From Bacillota bacterium (GTDB lineage: Bacteria; Bacillota; Desulfotomaculia; Desulfotomaculales; Pelotomaculaceae), in NCBI GenBank assembly GCA_029555205.1, contig JAKPTB010000104.1:62001-126000 (forward strand): 64,000 nucleotides of DNA, written 5' to 3'. This document shows, one piece after another, positions 8,682-15,853 of the stretch (positions are counted from its first letter, which is position 1; each line of letters opens with the position of its first letter). The position numbers were made by a program, and so were the translations under genes. The notes under the pieces were generated by a model that was not told the DNA's origin, did not search any database, and was given only the letters and a program-made list of their open reading frames with translations.

Positions 8682-10402
8682 GCAATTTCCCCCCCGGATA
8701 GCTGTGAGGAGACAATCTCCCGGTATACCCTGCAGCTTTCGATCAATTCTTTATGTCTGCCAATTCCGGCAACTTCACCTTCATCCAAAACGATAATCCG
8801 GTCAGCGCCCATAATGGTGCTGACCCTCTGAGATACAATCAATACGCAGGCTCCGGCCGTTTCCTTTCTAAGCGCCCTGCGCAGCCCGGCCTCAGTCCTG
8901 AAGTCGAGGGCCGAGAAGCTGTCATCAAAAATGTAGATTTCGGGTTTTCTGGCCAGCGCCCGGGCAATGGAAAGCCGCTGTTTCTGACCGCCGGAGAGGT
9001 TTGTGCCGCCCCGGCTGATAACAAAATTAAAGCCTTCCTCCAGGTCGAAGATAAACCCGGTTGCCTGGGCAATATCTGCAGCGTGCCGGATTTCCTCATC
9101 CGTGGCATCCCGTTTGCCGTATCTGATATTATCGGCTATGGTCCCCGTAAAGAGCACTGCTTTTTGCGGAACCAGACCAATCTTAGCCCTCAGGTCCCTT
9201 TGAGTCATCTCCCGGACATCCACACCGTTAATCATAATACTCCCGCTATCGACATCGTAAAAACGCGGGATCAAGTTAATCAGAGTTGTCTTGCCAACCC
9301 CGGTGCCGCCGATAATCGCCGTTACTTCACCGGGTTTGGCTTGAAAAGATACATTACGAAGAGCGGGTTTTTCAGCACCGGGATAGCTGAAGGTAACATT
9401 ATTAAATTCCACCAGACCGCCCCTGCCGCCGTCCCTGACCTGCGCCCCGTCCCGGATGGACGGCCTGGTGTCAAGAATTTCATTAATTCTTTCCGCTGAA
9501 GCTGCGGCACGGGGAATCATCATAAAAAGCATAGAGGCCATCAGAAGCGAAAACATAATCTGCATGGCATATTGCAGAAAGGCCATCAAAGCGCCCACCT
9601 GCATATACCCGGCATCAATGCGGATCCCGCCGAACCAGATAACCGTCACGGCGGTCAGGTTCATCACCAGCATCAAAACCGGCATTAAAGTAGCCATCAT
9701 CCGGTGAACCCTGACAGCAGTGGCGGTTAAATCAAGGTTTGCTTCGTTAAAACGCTTCTTCTCATAATCAGTGCGGTTAAAGGCGCGGATTACTCTAACA
9801 CCGCTGAGATTCTCCCGCAGGATCAGGTTGATCCTGTCAATTTTGCCCTGCATCGCTTTAAATAACGGCAGGCTTTTTCCGGTAATGATAGCAATGATCA
9901 CAGCCAGTACCGGAACGGCAACAACCAGAACCAGTGACAGTGTAGGGTCCATAGAAACCGCCATGATCACGCCGCCGGCGCACATGATCGGCGCACTGAC
10001 GAAAATACGCAGCATCATCAGGGTTAACATTTGGACCTGGGTGACATCGTTAGTGGTTCTGGTAATGAGGGAAGGAGTTCCAAACCTGTCGAATTCCTGA
10101 AGCGAAAAATTCTCCACATGGGAAAAAATCTTACTGCGTAGAATTTTGCCGAAACCGGATGCGGTCCTGGCTGCAAAATACACTGAAGAAATCGCGCAGC
10201 AGGCGCAGCATCCGGCAACAAGCAGCATAACCCCGCCGGTCCTCATAATGTAAGGGATATCCCCGTTTACAATACCCACATCAACGAGCCTGGACATTAG
10301 AGTTGGTAAATATAATTCAGAGAGCGACTGGAGCAGAACAAGGATTAAAACGCAAGCTACCTGAAATGAGTATGGTTTTAAAAACTTGATTAGTCTAAGC
10401 AA
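8678..10402 (-). CDS. ABC exporter subunit, permease-ATPase (YfiB-like)
   Basis: 574 residues: six transmembrane helices (to about 310) and an ATPase domain with Walker A GGTGVGKTT and signature LSGGQKQRLS. The Walker B region reads IYIFDDSFSALD, with Asp where the catalytic Glu normally sits, and IVSQRVST has Gln in place of the switch His; so one of the two composite ATP sites is degenerate, as known for heterodimeric exporters. TTG start at 10402 with GGAGATGATGG upstream; the nearby ATG is out of frame. First gene of a two-gene operon. Confidence 0.92.
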   Translation of the reverse strand: MLRLIKFLKPYSFQVACVLILVLLQSLSELYLPTLMSRLVDVGIVNGDIPYIMRTGGVMLLVAGCCACCAISSVYFAARTASGFGKILRSKIFSHVENFSLQEFDRFGTPSLITRTTNDVTQVQMLTLMMLRIFVSAPIMCAGGVIMAVSMDPTLSLVLVVAVPVLAVIIAIITGKSLPLFKAMQGKIDRINLILRENLSGVRVIRAFNRTDYEKKRFNEANLDLTATAVRVHRMMATLMPVLMLVMNLTAVTVIWFGGIRIDAGYMQVGALMAFLQYAMQIMFSLLMASMLFMMIPRAAASAERINEILDTRPSIRDGAQVRDGGRGGLVEFNNVTFSYPGAEKPALRNVSFQAKPGEVTAIIGGTGVGKTTLINLIPRFYDVDSGSIMINGVDVREMTQRDLRAKIGLVPQKAVLFTGTIADNIRYGKRDATDEEIRHAADIAQATGFIFDLEEGFNFVISRGGTNLSGGQKQRLSIARALARKPEIYIFDDSFSALDFRTEAGLRRALRKETAGACVLIVSQRVSTIMGADRIIVLDEGEVAGIGRHKELIESCRVYREIVSSQLSGGEIA

Positions 10403-10453
10403 ATTTCCATCATCTCCAGTCTTAGAACAACGGAGGCTTAGAACAAGGGGTTT

Positions 10454-10542
10454 GACCGCTTTTTTTCAGCAAAGAAATGGAAAACCCTCTTCTTTCAACA
10501 TCCCCGAGTCCCCTTTGGCCGCTTCCTTCCAGCAAAGAAATG
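10454..10542. repeat. 26-bp imperfect direct repeat, two copies
   Basis: 10454-10479 and 10517-10542 share CCGCTT...TTCAGCAAAGAAATG / CCGCTTCCTTCCAGCAAAGAAATG with few differences, 63 bp apart, between the exporter promoter and its first gene. Role unknown. Confidence 0.5.
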
Positions 10543-10557
10543 TCAACAGGATCTAAT

Positions 10558-10586
10558 ACTTTATGATTGATAATATAGTAACACAA
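10558..10586 (-). promoter_or_regulatory. candidate promoter of the ABC exporter operon
   Basis: TTGTGT (minus 10586-10581), 17-bp spacer, TAAAGT (minus 10563-10558). The -35 box lies inside the first of two operator-like repeats. The leader to the first gene would be about 150 bp. Confidence 0.4.
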
Positions 10587-10621
10587 TCTACTAATAATAT
10601 TATCGTAACATAATTTACTAA
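10578..10621. promoter_or_regulatory. paired operator-like repeats
   Basis: GTAACACAATCTACTAA (10578-10594) and GTAACATAATTTACTAA (10605-10621) differ at two positions and are 27 bp apart start to start, in an AT-rich block overlapping the candidate exporter promoter. Each has GTAA...TAC half-sites. This looks like a double binding site for a MarR- or TetR-type repressor; no such regulator gene lies next to it. Confidence 0.45.
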
Positions 10622-10653
10622 GGGATTATCTGAACCAGGACTGAGAAAGCAAC

Positions 10654-10677
10654 AGCCGCCCCGGCGCCTGGGCGGCT
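10654..10677 (-). terminator. hairpin after the BtuF-like gene
   Basis: Stem AGCCGCCC / GGGCGGCT (10654-10661 with 10670-10677); on the minus strand it is followed by GTTGCTTTC, a weak T tract. Confidence 0.45.
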
Positions 10678-10728
10678 CTCACTATAATGTCGTTAGAAAA
10701 ACAACACAATTGTTTTGTATTGTGGTGA

Positions 10729-11559
10729 TTATGATTGAGAAGACGGCTGCAAACAGGAAAAAATACGGTGCAGCCTTTCCATTCCGTCAATCAACCTGGG
10801 ACCGGGCCTGCAAATGGTATGGCAGGGTATGGGATAAACCCTGCGCTCCCGGAATGCTGTGGTCTGCTCCCACTCCCCACCGGTGAGATCGTCCAGCGTT
10901 CTCTGGCAGATGGGTTTGGCAGCAACACAACCCAGGCATCTCGGGGGCTGCATCTCCCCTTTTTCCACACCGCAAAACACAACCACTTCCGGATCGAAGG
11001 CGACGATTTGCTCCGGTGACACTTCTACGTAGGGCTCCCGGGCCTGAAAAGCCATCAGGCGCGCTCCGGCTATTTCCAGAGCGTCATATTGAAACGAACC
11101 GGGTCCGGGTGTAATTATAGGATCCGTCCTCATCAGGCAAAAAACCCTGGGCCTTTTCCGGCCGGTAGCGCGTCTCAGCTGCTCCGCCCTCTCCCTCAAA
11201 CTGCTGATCCGCTCTCTCCCGGCATCCTCAACACCGCAGAGCTGCGCGATTCTGTCCATAACCCCAAAAACATCATCTACGCGGGCAAGAGAACGGGCCA
11301 ATACTCCCAGCCCGGCCTTGCGCAGCTCAGTTACGCATGACCTATGCAGGACCGCGTCCGCCAGGACCAGGTCCGGTTGAAGGGAAAGGATCCTGGCCGG
11401 CAGGGGCAGGCCGAATGTGCCCACCTTAGCCCTGGTCCTGGCTTCCCCGGGATAATCGCAGTGCTCCGTTACCCCGGCCAGCCGCCCTCCCAGGCCCAGG
11501 AAATACACTATTTCGGTAAATGAAGGCACTAAAGATACTATTCTTCGCACTCCGCTCAT
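10729..11559 (-). CDS. BtuF-like cobalamin-type substrate-binding protein, no signal peptide
   Basis: 276 residues of the periplasmic-binding-protein fold (Peripla_BP_2 type), opening RRIVSLVPSFTEIVYFLGLG as in BtuF-like proteins. These bind vitamin B12 or Fe-siderophore outside the membrane, but here the protein starts directly at the mature domain: no signal peptide or lipobox is present at the ATG or upstream. No permease or ATPase of a BtuCD transporter adjoins it, and I see no cobalamin riboswitch in front. It may be a cytosolic corrinoid-binding protein (inference). A Cys cluster near residues 205-218 (PPRCLGCVAAKPIC) is unusual. The C-terminal PIPCHTICRPGPRLIDG segment is typical of the family. 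Confidence 0.8.
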   Translation of the reverse strand: MSGVRRIVSLVPSFTEIVYFLGLGGRLAGVTEHCDYPGEARTRAKVGTFGLPLPARILSLQPDLVLADAVLHRSCVTELRKAGLGVLARSLARVDDVFGVMDRIAQLCGVEDAGRERISSLRERAEQLRRATGRKRPRVFCLMRTDPIITPGPGSFQYDALEIAGARLMAFQAREPYVEVSPEQIVAFDPEVVVFCGVEKGEMQPPRCLGCVAAKPICQRTLDDLTGGEWEQTTAFRERRVYPIPCHTICRPGPRLIDGMERLHRIFSCLQPSSQS

Positions 11560-11747
11560 AAAACAAAGCCCCCTAAAACTACTTATAGGCAGCGAAATCC
11601 TGATAAACCGGCATAATTCTAAATCGGTATAATTCGTTCTTTGCGCATAAGCTCTCTGGCGTGATTATGTTATTAGATGATTTTATGCAGTTGATAAAAA
11701 TAAAAAATATTAATTGCCGCCAGGTACCCGCTCGCGCCCCAGTCTAC

Positions 11748-12464
11748 TCACAGGCGAACGTTAACGTAAGTCAGGCAATAAGGAAACTCGGAAAGCTTTT
11801 GTTCTATCTTGAAACCCGCCCGTTCAATCATCCCGTCAACTACCCAGTCAAAGGAACTGTACTCGTCGCGTATATGTAAAATTGTTTCTTCAGCCATAGC
11901 CTGGCCGGCCTTTTCGCGCATCCCGTTAACCCATTTGTCAAATTCGCTTTGGTACGATTCAACCGGGAAAGAAAACACCACGTCGAAGAGATACAGCTTG
12001 CCCCCCGGTTTGAGCATATTGTAGATGCGCTTAAGGGCAACGGCCTTCCAGAAATCCGGCAGGTGGTGCAGCGCGGCAACGGAGACAATCGCATCCACAG
12101 GGGGTTCTTTGTGTTCGTAGGTCAGGAAGCCGGCGCAATGTGTTTCAATATTATTGAGCCCTACTGCCCTGGCCTTTTCCGCGCACCTGTCCAGCATGGC
12201 CCGGGAAATATCCACGGCATATACCTTCCGGCAAATCCTGGCCGCCGGGATGGCGAAGGCGCCGGTGCCGCAGCCCAGGTCAATTACCCTATGCCCCGGT
12301 TGCAGGTCCAGCCGCTCAATCACCAGCCGGGCCTCTTTTTCATAATCACGGAATCTGGCATGGCAGTTGTCATACTCAGCAACAATTGCCGTATCGTTGT
12401 AATCCACACCGGCCTTTGTCCGCTCGTCATACTGCCAGGAAGGCGCAGCCCTTTTAGAAGCCAT
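11748..12464 (-). CDS. class I SAM-dependent methyltransferase
   Basis: 238 residues from ATG 12464, which has AAGGTG at good spacing; a GTG four codons upstream overlaps that site and is less likely. Methyltransf_11/25-type Rossmann fold: motif I VIDLGCGTGAFAIPAA, acidic loop VYAVDIS, motif post-I, and VSVAALHHLPDF followed by MLKPGGKLYLFD. Soluble, substrate unknown. Single gene with its own AT-rich upstream region, next to a decayed gene. Confidence 0.88.
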   Translation of the reverse strand: MASKRAAPSWQYDERTKAGVDYNDTAIVAEYDNCHARFRDYEKEARLVIERLDLQPGHRVIDLGCGTGAFAIPAARICRKVYAVDISRAMLDRCAEKARAVGLNNIETHCAGFLTYEHKEPPVDAIVSVAALHHLPDFWKAVALKRIYNMLKPGGKLYLFDVVFSFPVESYQSEFDKWVNGMREKAGQAMAEETILHIRDEYSSFDWVVDGMIERAGFKIEQKLSEFPYCLTYVNVRL

Positions 12465-12611
12465 AATTTTACACACCTTGTTCCAACCGATTATTTCTTA
12501 AATATATATTATAAAGATTATAAAGCACTTTAAAAATCCCTTTAGTTATTATCCAAAAATTCACTGTCGCTATTCTCCCTCTGTTGGTCATAGAAAGAAG
12601 CGAAAACCGGA

Positions 12612-13373
12612 TCATTGATCATCTTGCTTAAACATTCCCTGTATCTCTCCCAGCCAGCATTTGCCTTCATCAGTTAATTCATAAGCATGCAGCACATCGT
12701 TAATCTGATTGATAGTATCCTGAATATTTTCTATCTGCTTACTTCTTATCATCGGCCTTAGGGCTAAATAAGCTGTCTTCATATATTGGCCGATTAAATA
12801 AGTCCTTTTGGAAAGGAGCGTATTTGTCAGCTCTAATGCCCTCAAAAGGTCATCCATCGCGTCAATAGGTTTATCAGCAGCCAAAAGGTAGGCTACCCCG
12901 CGGTTCATATAGGCTGACGCCAGGTCGTTTTCGTCTAATAGCCTGCCCTCGCCTAATAGACGCTCCCGGATCTCTACCGCCCGACCGTAGTCGGCCAGCG
13001 CCTCGGCTGTCTTATGGATGTCGCTATAGGCAATCCCCCGGTTCATGTAAGCTCCCGCCAGGTGGTTTTCGTCTAATAACCTGCTCTCGCCTAATAGACG
13101 CTCCCCAATCTCTATCGCCCGACCGTAATCAGCCAACGACTCCGCTGGCTTTTGAATGGCGCTGTAGGCTAACCCGCGGTTCATATAAGCTACCGCCAGG
13201 TCGTTTTCGTCTAATAGCCTGCCCTCGCCTAATAGACGCTCCCGAATCTCTATCGCACGACCAAAGTCGGACAGCGCCTCAGCTGTCCTCTGGATGGCGC
13301 GATATGCGTTCCCACGGTTCATGTAGGCTCCCGCCAGGTCGTTTCTATTTAGCCCCCTAACACAATTGGACAC
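12612..13373 (-). CDS. TPR-repeat fragment (piece of the broken gene)
   Basis: 253-residue open frame built from tetratricopeptide units of an extended 46-residue type (AYMNRGLAYSAIQK...ADYGRAIEI...ERLLGE). It begins in mid-repeat at GTG 13373 without a ribosome site, consistent with being the C-terminal part of a longer protein. TPRs form helical scaffolds for protein-protein contacts. If expressed on its own, it would lack the zinc-ribbon head. Confidence 0.6.
   Translation of the reverse strand: MSNCVRGLNRNDLAGAYMNRGNAYRAIQRTAEALSDFGRAIEIRERLLGEGRLLDENDLAVAYMNRGLAYSAIQKPAESLADYGRAIEIGERLLGESRLLDENHLAGAYMNRGIAYSDIHKTAEALADYGRAVEIRERLLGEGRLLDENDLASAYMNRGVAYLLAADKPIDAMDDLLRALELTNTLLSKRTYLIGQYMKTAYLALRPMIRSKQIENIQDTINQINDVLHAYELTDEGKCWLGEIQGMFKQDDQ
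12915..13350 (-). repeat. tandem 138-bp coding repeats (TPR units)
   Basis: Near-identical 138-bp (46-codon) units; the segment around GTTTTCGTCTAATAGCCTGC recurs with only a few changes per unit. The high nucleotide identity suggests recent expansion or gene conversion. Confidence 0.75.
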
Positions 13374-13394
13374 CGCTAGTCCAAAATAGTAAGA

Positions 13395-13805
13395 TTAAGG
13401 TGTAGGGGGTAATTTGAAATGCGCAGGAAAAGATATACTTCTTTCTTTCTTGGTCAGGTAGGTGTCGTAGAAATATACTCCCCGGTCTTTTAAAATGATA
13501 AAGGGATAAAGGTCCACCCTTGCTCCATCTACATCCAGGCAAAGTTGGCCCGGTGGATACTCGAGGTTCCTGGCCAGGTCCTTGCCGCTTAAGTTGATCT
13601 CTTCTTCCCCGGTGCTGTAGATAAGGCGCAGTTTATTGTAGGTGGCGCTATTATTGTCAAAATGGGTTTTTACCAGCCTGATCATTTGCTCCATGTCTTT
13701 TTGGAATTCCCTGTCGTCTTCGAATTTAAGGGCGCCGTGCCCGATGGTGCTGTTGCACCAGTTGGTGATGTTATTCTGGGTAAACGTTTTCAATACATCT
13801 TTCAA
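13395..13805 (-). CDS. middle fragment of the broken zinc-ribbon/TPR gene
   Basis: 136-residue open frame from TTG 13805 with no ribosome site; the frame is open further upstream to about 13925. Soluble, no known domain recognised (contains WCNSTIGHGALKF and DVDGARVDLYPFIILKDRG). Best read as the central part of the 12542-14290 gene. Confidence 0.5.
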   Translation of the reverse strand: MKDVLKTFTQNNITNWCNSTIGHGALKFEDDREFQKDMEQMIRLVKTHFDNNSATYNKLRLIYSTGEEEINLSGKDLARNLEYPPGQLCLDVDGARVDLYPFIILKDRGVYFYDTYLTKKERSISFPAHFKLPPTP

Positions 13806-13900
13806 AAGGCCGTACGGGATGGGGTTGGTATACGATTCTATTTCACGGCTGTTTTTGATTGTGTGCCCTATTTTCTCCCAGTCGCCGAGCGTCAGTTTAT

Positions 13901-14290
13901 TTAGGAGATCGAGAGGATCTTCTTTTCAAGGTCAGACGGGTATTTGTTGGCAAGGATGCCGCTGGCGACGGCAAGCACGGGGAACTTGAGCAGGACCTCC
14001 AGGAGGTCCTTGAGTTGGAACAGGGCTCCGTACGGCTGGCCCTGTTGCAGGAGTTCGTAAAGCCGCCAGTATTCGTGGGCGATGATGGAGGGGTATGTCT
14101 CAAAGGCTTCCTGGCACCACAAACTCTGGTCATCACAGAGCCGGACGGTCCAGGGCTTCTCTTCTCCCTGAAAGTCAGCCTTTTTTACTAAAAAAGTACA
14201 GTCGTCGTTTGTGCAGATATACTTTGTTCCGCTTTTTGATTCTTCCAGTGCGCACCCGCAGCGGGGGCAAACTGTATCCGGCACTGGCAA
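13901..14290 (-). CDS. N-terminal fragment with zinc ribbon (piece of the broken gene)
   Basis: 129 residues beginning MPVPDTVCPRCGCALEE, a CPxCG...C-x4-C zinc ribbon (CPRCG about 8-12, ICTNDDC about 30-36), followed by a helical region. ATG 14290; upstream GGGGAGGATTGCC gives a ribosome site. Ends early at TAA 13901 because of the frameshift described for the whole locus. No family recognised beyond the ribbon. Confidence 0.55.
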   Translation of the reverse strand: MPVPDTVCPRCGCALEESKSGTKYICTNDDCTFLVKKADFQGEEKPWTVRLCDDQSLWCQEAFETYPSIIAHEYWRLYELLQQGQPYGALFQLKDLLEVLLKFPVLAVASGILANKYPSDLEKKILSIS

Positions 14291-14594
14291 TCCTCCCCAT
14301 TAAAAATTTGTGTATATTAGCATTATTATGGCATAAAATCATTAATTTGGGACATCTTTCCTCGATTTTCCCGGAAATTTTTAGTCGAGAAAGTTGAATC
14401 TTAATTGCAATTACTCCACCTAAAATCCAAGCAATTGTCGATACTTTATGACATTATGCTACAATAAAACAAATGGATAAATTTTATGGTATTAGTTTTA
14501 TTTTGAGATTAACGAAAAGGGTATTAAGAAATGACAGCGAAGATCAACAGCAGATGTCTGTATATTCTGACTTCCGGAGAAGGGAGGTAAGGAT
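14291..14594. other. intergenic region before the CODH cluster
   Basis: Divergent region between the broken zinc-ribbon gene and the CO dehydrogenase operon, AT-rich. TACAAT at 14460-14465 is a possible -10, but no well-spaced -35 is evident. A 19-codon ORF (14531-14590, ATG to TAA) ends inside the ribosome site of the next gene (GGGAGGTAA) and could be a coupled leader peptide; it has no convincing ribosome site itself. Confidence 0.35.
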
Positions 14595-15818
14595 TTGAAT
14601 TATGTAATCGTAGGCAACAGCGCGGCTGGTATCGCTGCAGCGGAAAATCTGAGAAATATAGAACCCCAGGCGGAAATCACGATCATTACGGAAGAAAACC
14701 ACCCCCCCTACGCCCGCTGCCTGATTGCCGAAGTTGTGGCAGGAGCGGCGAGCTTTGATACCATACGTTACCGCACTGATTCATTTTATAAAGACAGGAA
14801 CATCCGTTTAATCCGGGGGGCACGGGTAAATTCCATAGATCCGGCCGGGCGCGTTGTCTCCTGTGGAGATCAGGGCGAGTTTTCCTATGACAGGCTGCTG
14901 CTTGCCACCGGCTCGCGTCCGGTAACTCTTGATATTGATGGAGCCGGCCTGAAAGGCGTCTTTGTCCTGCGCAGCTACGACCAGGCGGTAACCATCGCCA
15001 GGCATGCCGCGGGGGTAAAAGAGGCTGTGGTAATAGGCGGCGGGCTGATCGGCCTGAAGGCAGCCTACGCCCTACGCCAGCGGGGCCTGCCCGTAACGGT
15101 GGTGGTAAAAAGCAAGCATATCTTAACTCGCCAGTTGAATGACTATAGTGCCGGGCTGGTTGAGGCTGAACTGCGGGAGGCTGGAATCAATTTTATCTTC
15201 GGGCAGAATCCCGAAGCATTTACCTTTGGACCCGGAGGGAAAGCATTAAGGTCTGTTGTCCTGGAGGACGGGCAGGAATTACCCGCCGGCCTGGCACTGG
15301 TAGCCAAGGGTGTCATTCCCAATGCCGGCCTGGCGCGGGAGGCTGGAGGCGATACGGCTGCGGGTATAAAAGTCAACGCTTTTATGGAAACAAGCCTGCC
15401 CGGTGTATACGCCGCAGGAGACTGTATAGAGGTGCAGGATTGCGTCACCGGCCGCCAAACCCCTTCGGCCCTGTGGACGCTGGCCGTGGAGCAGGGACGT
15501 TACGCAGCCTATAATATGGCCGGCAGGCGCAAGGCATACCCGCCCCCCCTTACCCGGTTGAACGCCGCCCAGTTCGGCAAGCTGCCCTTCATCTCCGTAG
15601 GCGCTGTAGACGAGGGTGAAGAATACTTGACCTGGCAGGGAGCAGTCGGTCATTACCGCATGCTTGCTGTCCGGGAAGACAGGCTGGTTGGCTGCATCAT
15701 GGTCGGCTCCATCGAACAGGGGGGAGTTTATACTTCTCTGATTAAAAGCAAAAGACCTTTGGGAGACCTGAGAAATGATATCTTAAAGGGAAGGATCCCG
15801 GCGGCAAATTTGGTTTAA
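14595..15818 (+). CDS. FAD/NAD(P)-dependent oxidoreductase of the CODH cluster (FNOR type)
   Basis: 407 residues, pyridine-nucleotide-disulfide oxidoreductase fold (Pyr_redox_2). FAD site at the N-terminus (VGNSAAGIAAAENLR), ATGSRPV, NAD(P) site VVIGGGLIGLKAA near residues 145-157, second FAD site VYAAGDCIEV near 270. TTG start at 14595 with GGGAGGT correctly spaced. It lies 35 bp before cooS. Many Firmicute CODHs are linked to CooF and such an FAD-NAD oxidoreductase, which would pass CO electrons via CooF to NAD(P)+. Here it leads the operon rather than trailing it. Confidence 0.88.
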   Translation: MNYVIVGNSAAGIAAAENLRNIEPQAEITIITEENHPPYARCLIAEVVAGAASFDTIRYRTDSFYKDRNIRLIRGARVNSIDPAGRVVSCGDQGEFSYDRLLLATGSRPVTLDIDGAGLKGVFVLRSYDQAVTIARHAAGVKEAVVIGGGLIGLKAAYALRQRGLPVTVVVKSKHILTRQLNDYSAGLVEAELREAGINFIFGQNPEAFTFGPGGKALRSVVLEDGQELPAGLALVAKGVIPNAGLAREAGGDTAAGIKVNAFMETSLPGVYAAGDCIEVQDCVTGRQTPSALWTLAVEQGRYAAYNMAGRRKAYPPPLTRLNAAQFGKLPFISVGAVDEGEEYLTWQGAVGHYRMLAVREDRLVGCIMVGSIEQGGVYTSLIKSKRPLGDLRNDILKGRIPAANLV

Positions 15819-15853
15819 ATATAAAACGAATAAACGATTTTTGGAGGTGCCTT

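Larger units (their letters stand above)
12542..14290 (-). pseudogene. zinc-ribbon plus TPR protein gene, broken by two frameshifts and one stop
   Basis: Three open pieces read as one former gene. (1) 14290-13901: N-terminus with a zinc ribbon. (2) The frame continues only after a one-base shift near 13918-13928: in the new frame the text KDPLDLLNKLTLGDWEKI leads without a break into the 13805-13395 ORF. (3) That ORF ends at TAA 13395-13397, but the same frame stays open after it and becomes the TPR region. (4) At the TPR end, a shift near 12660-12668 opens a frame reading NAGWERYRECLSKM and ending in EFLDNN-stop at 12542, more natural than the stop used at 12612. Net: one missing base, one nonsense codon, one extra base. 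Sequencing error at one site is possible; at three it is unlikely. Confidence 0.7.
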
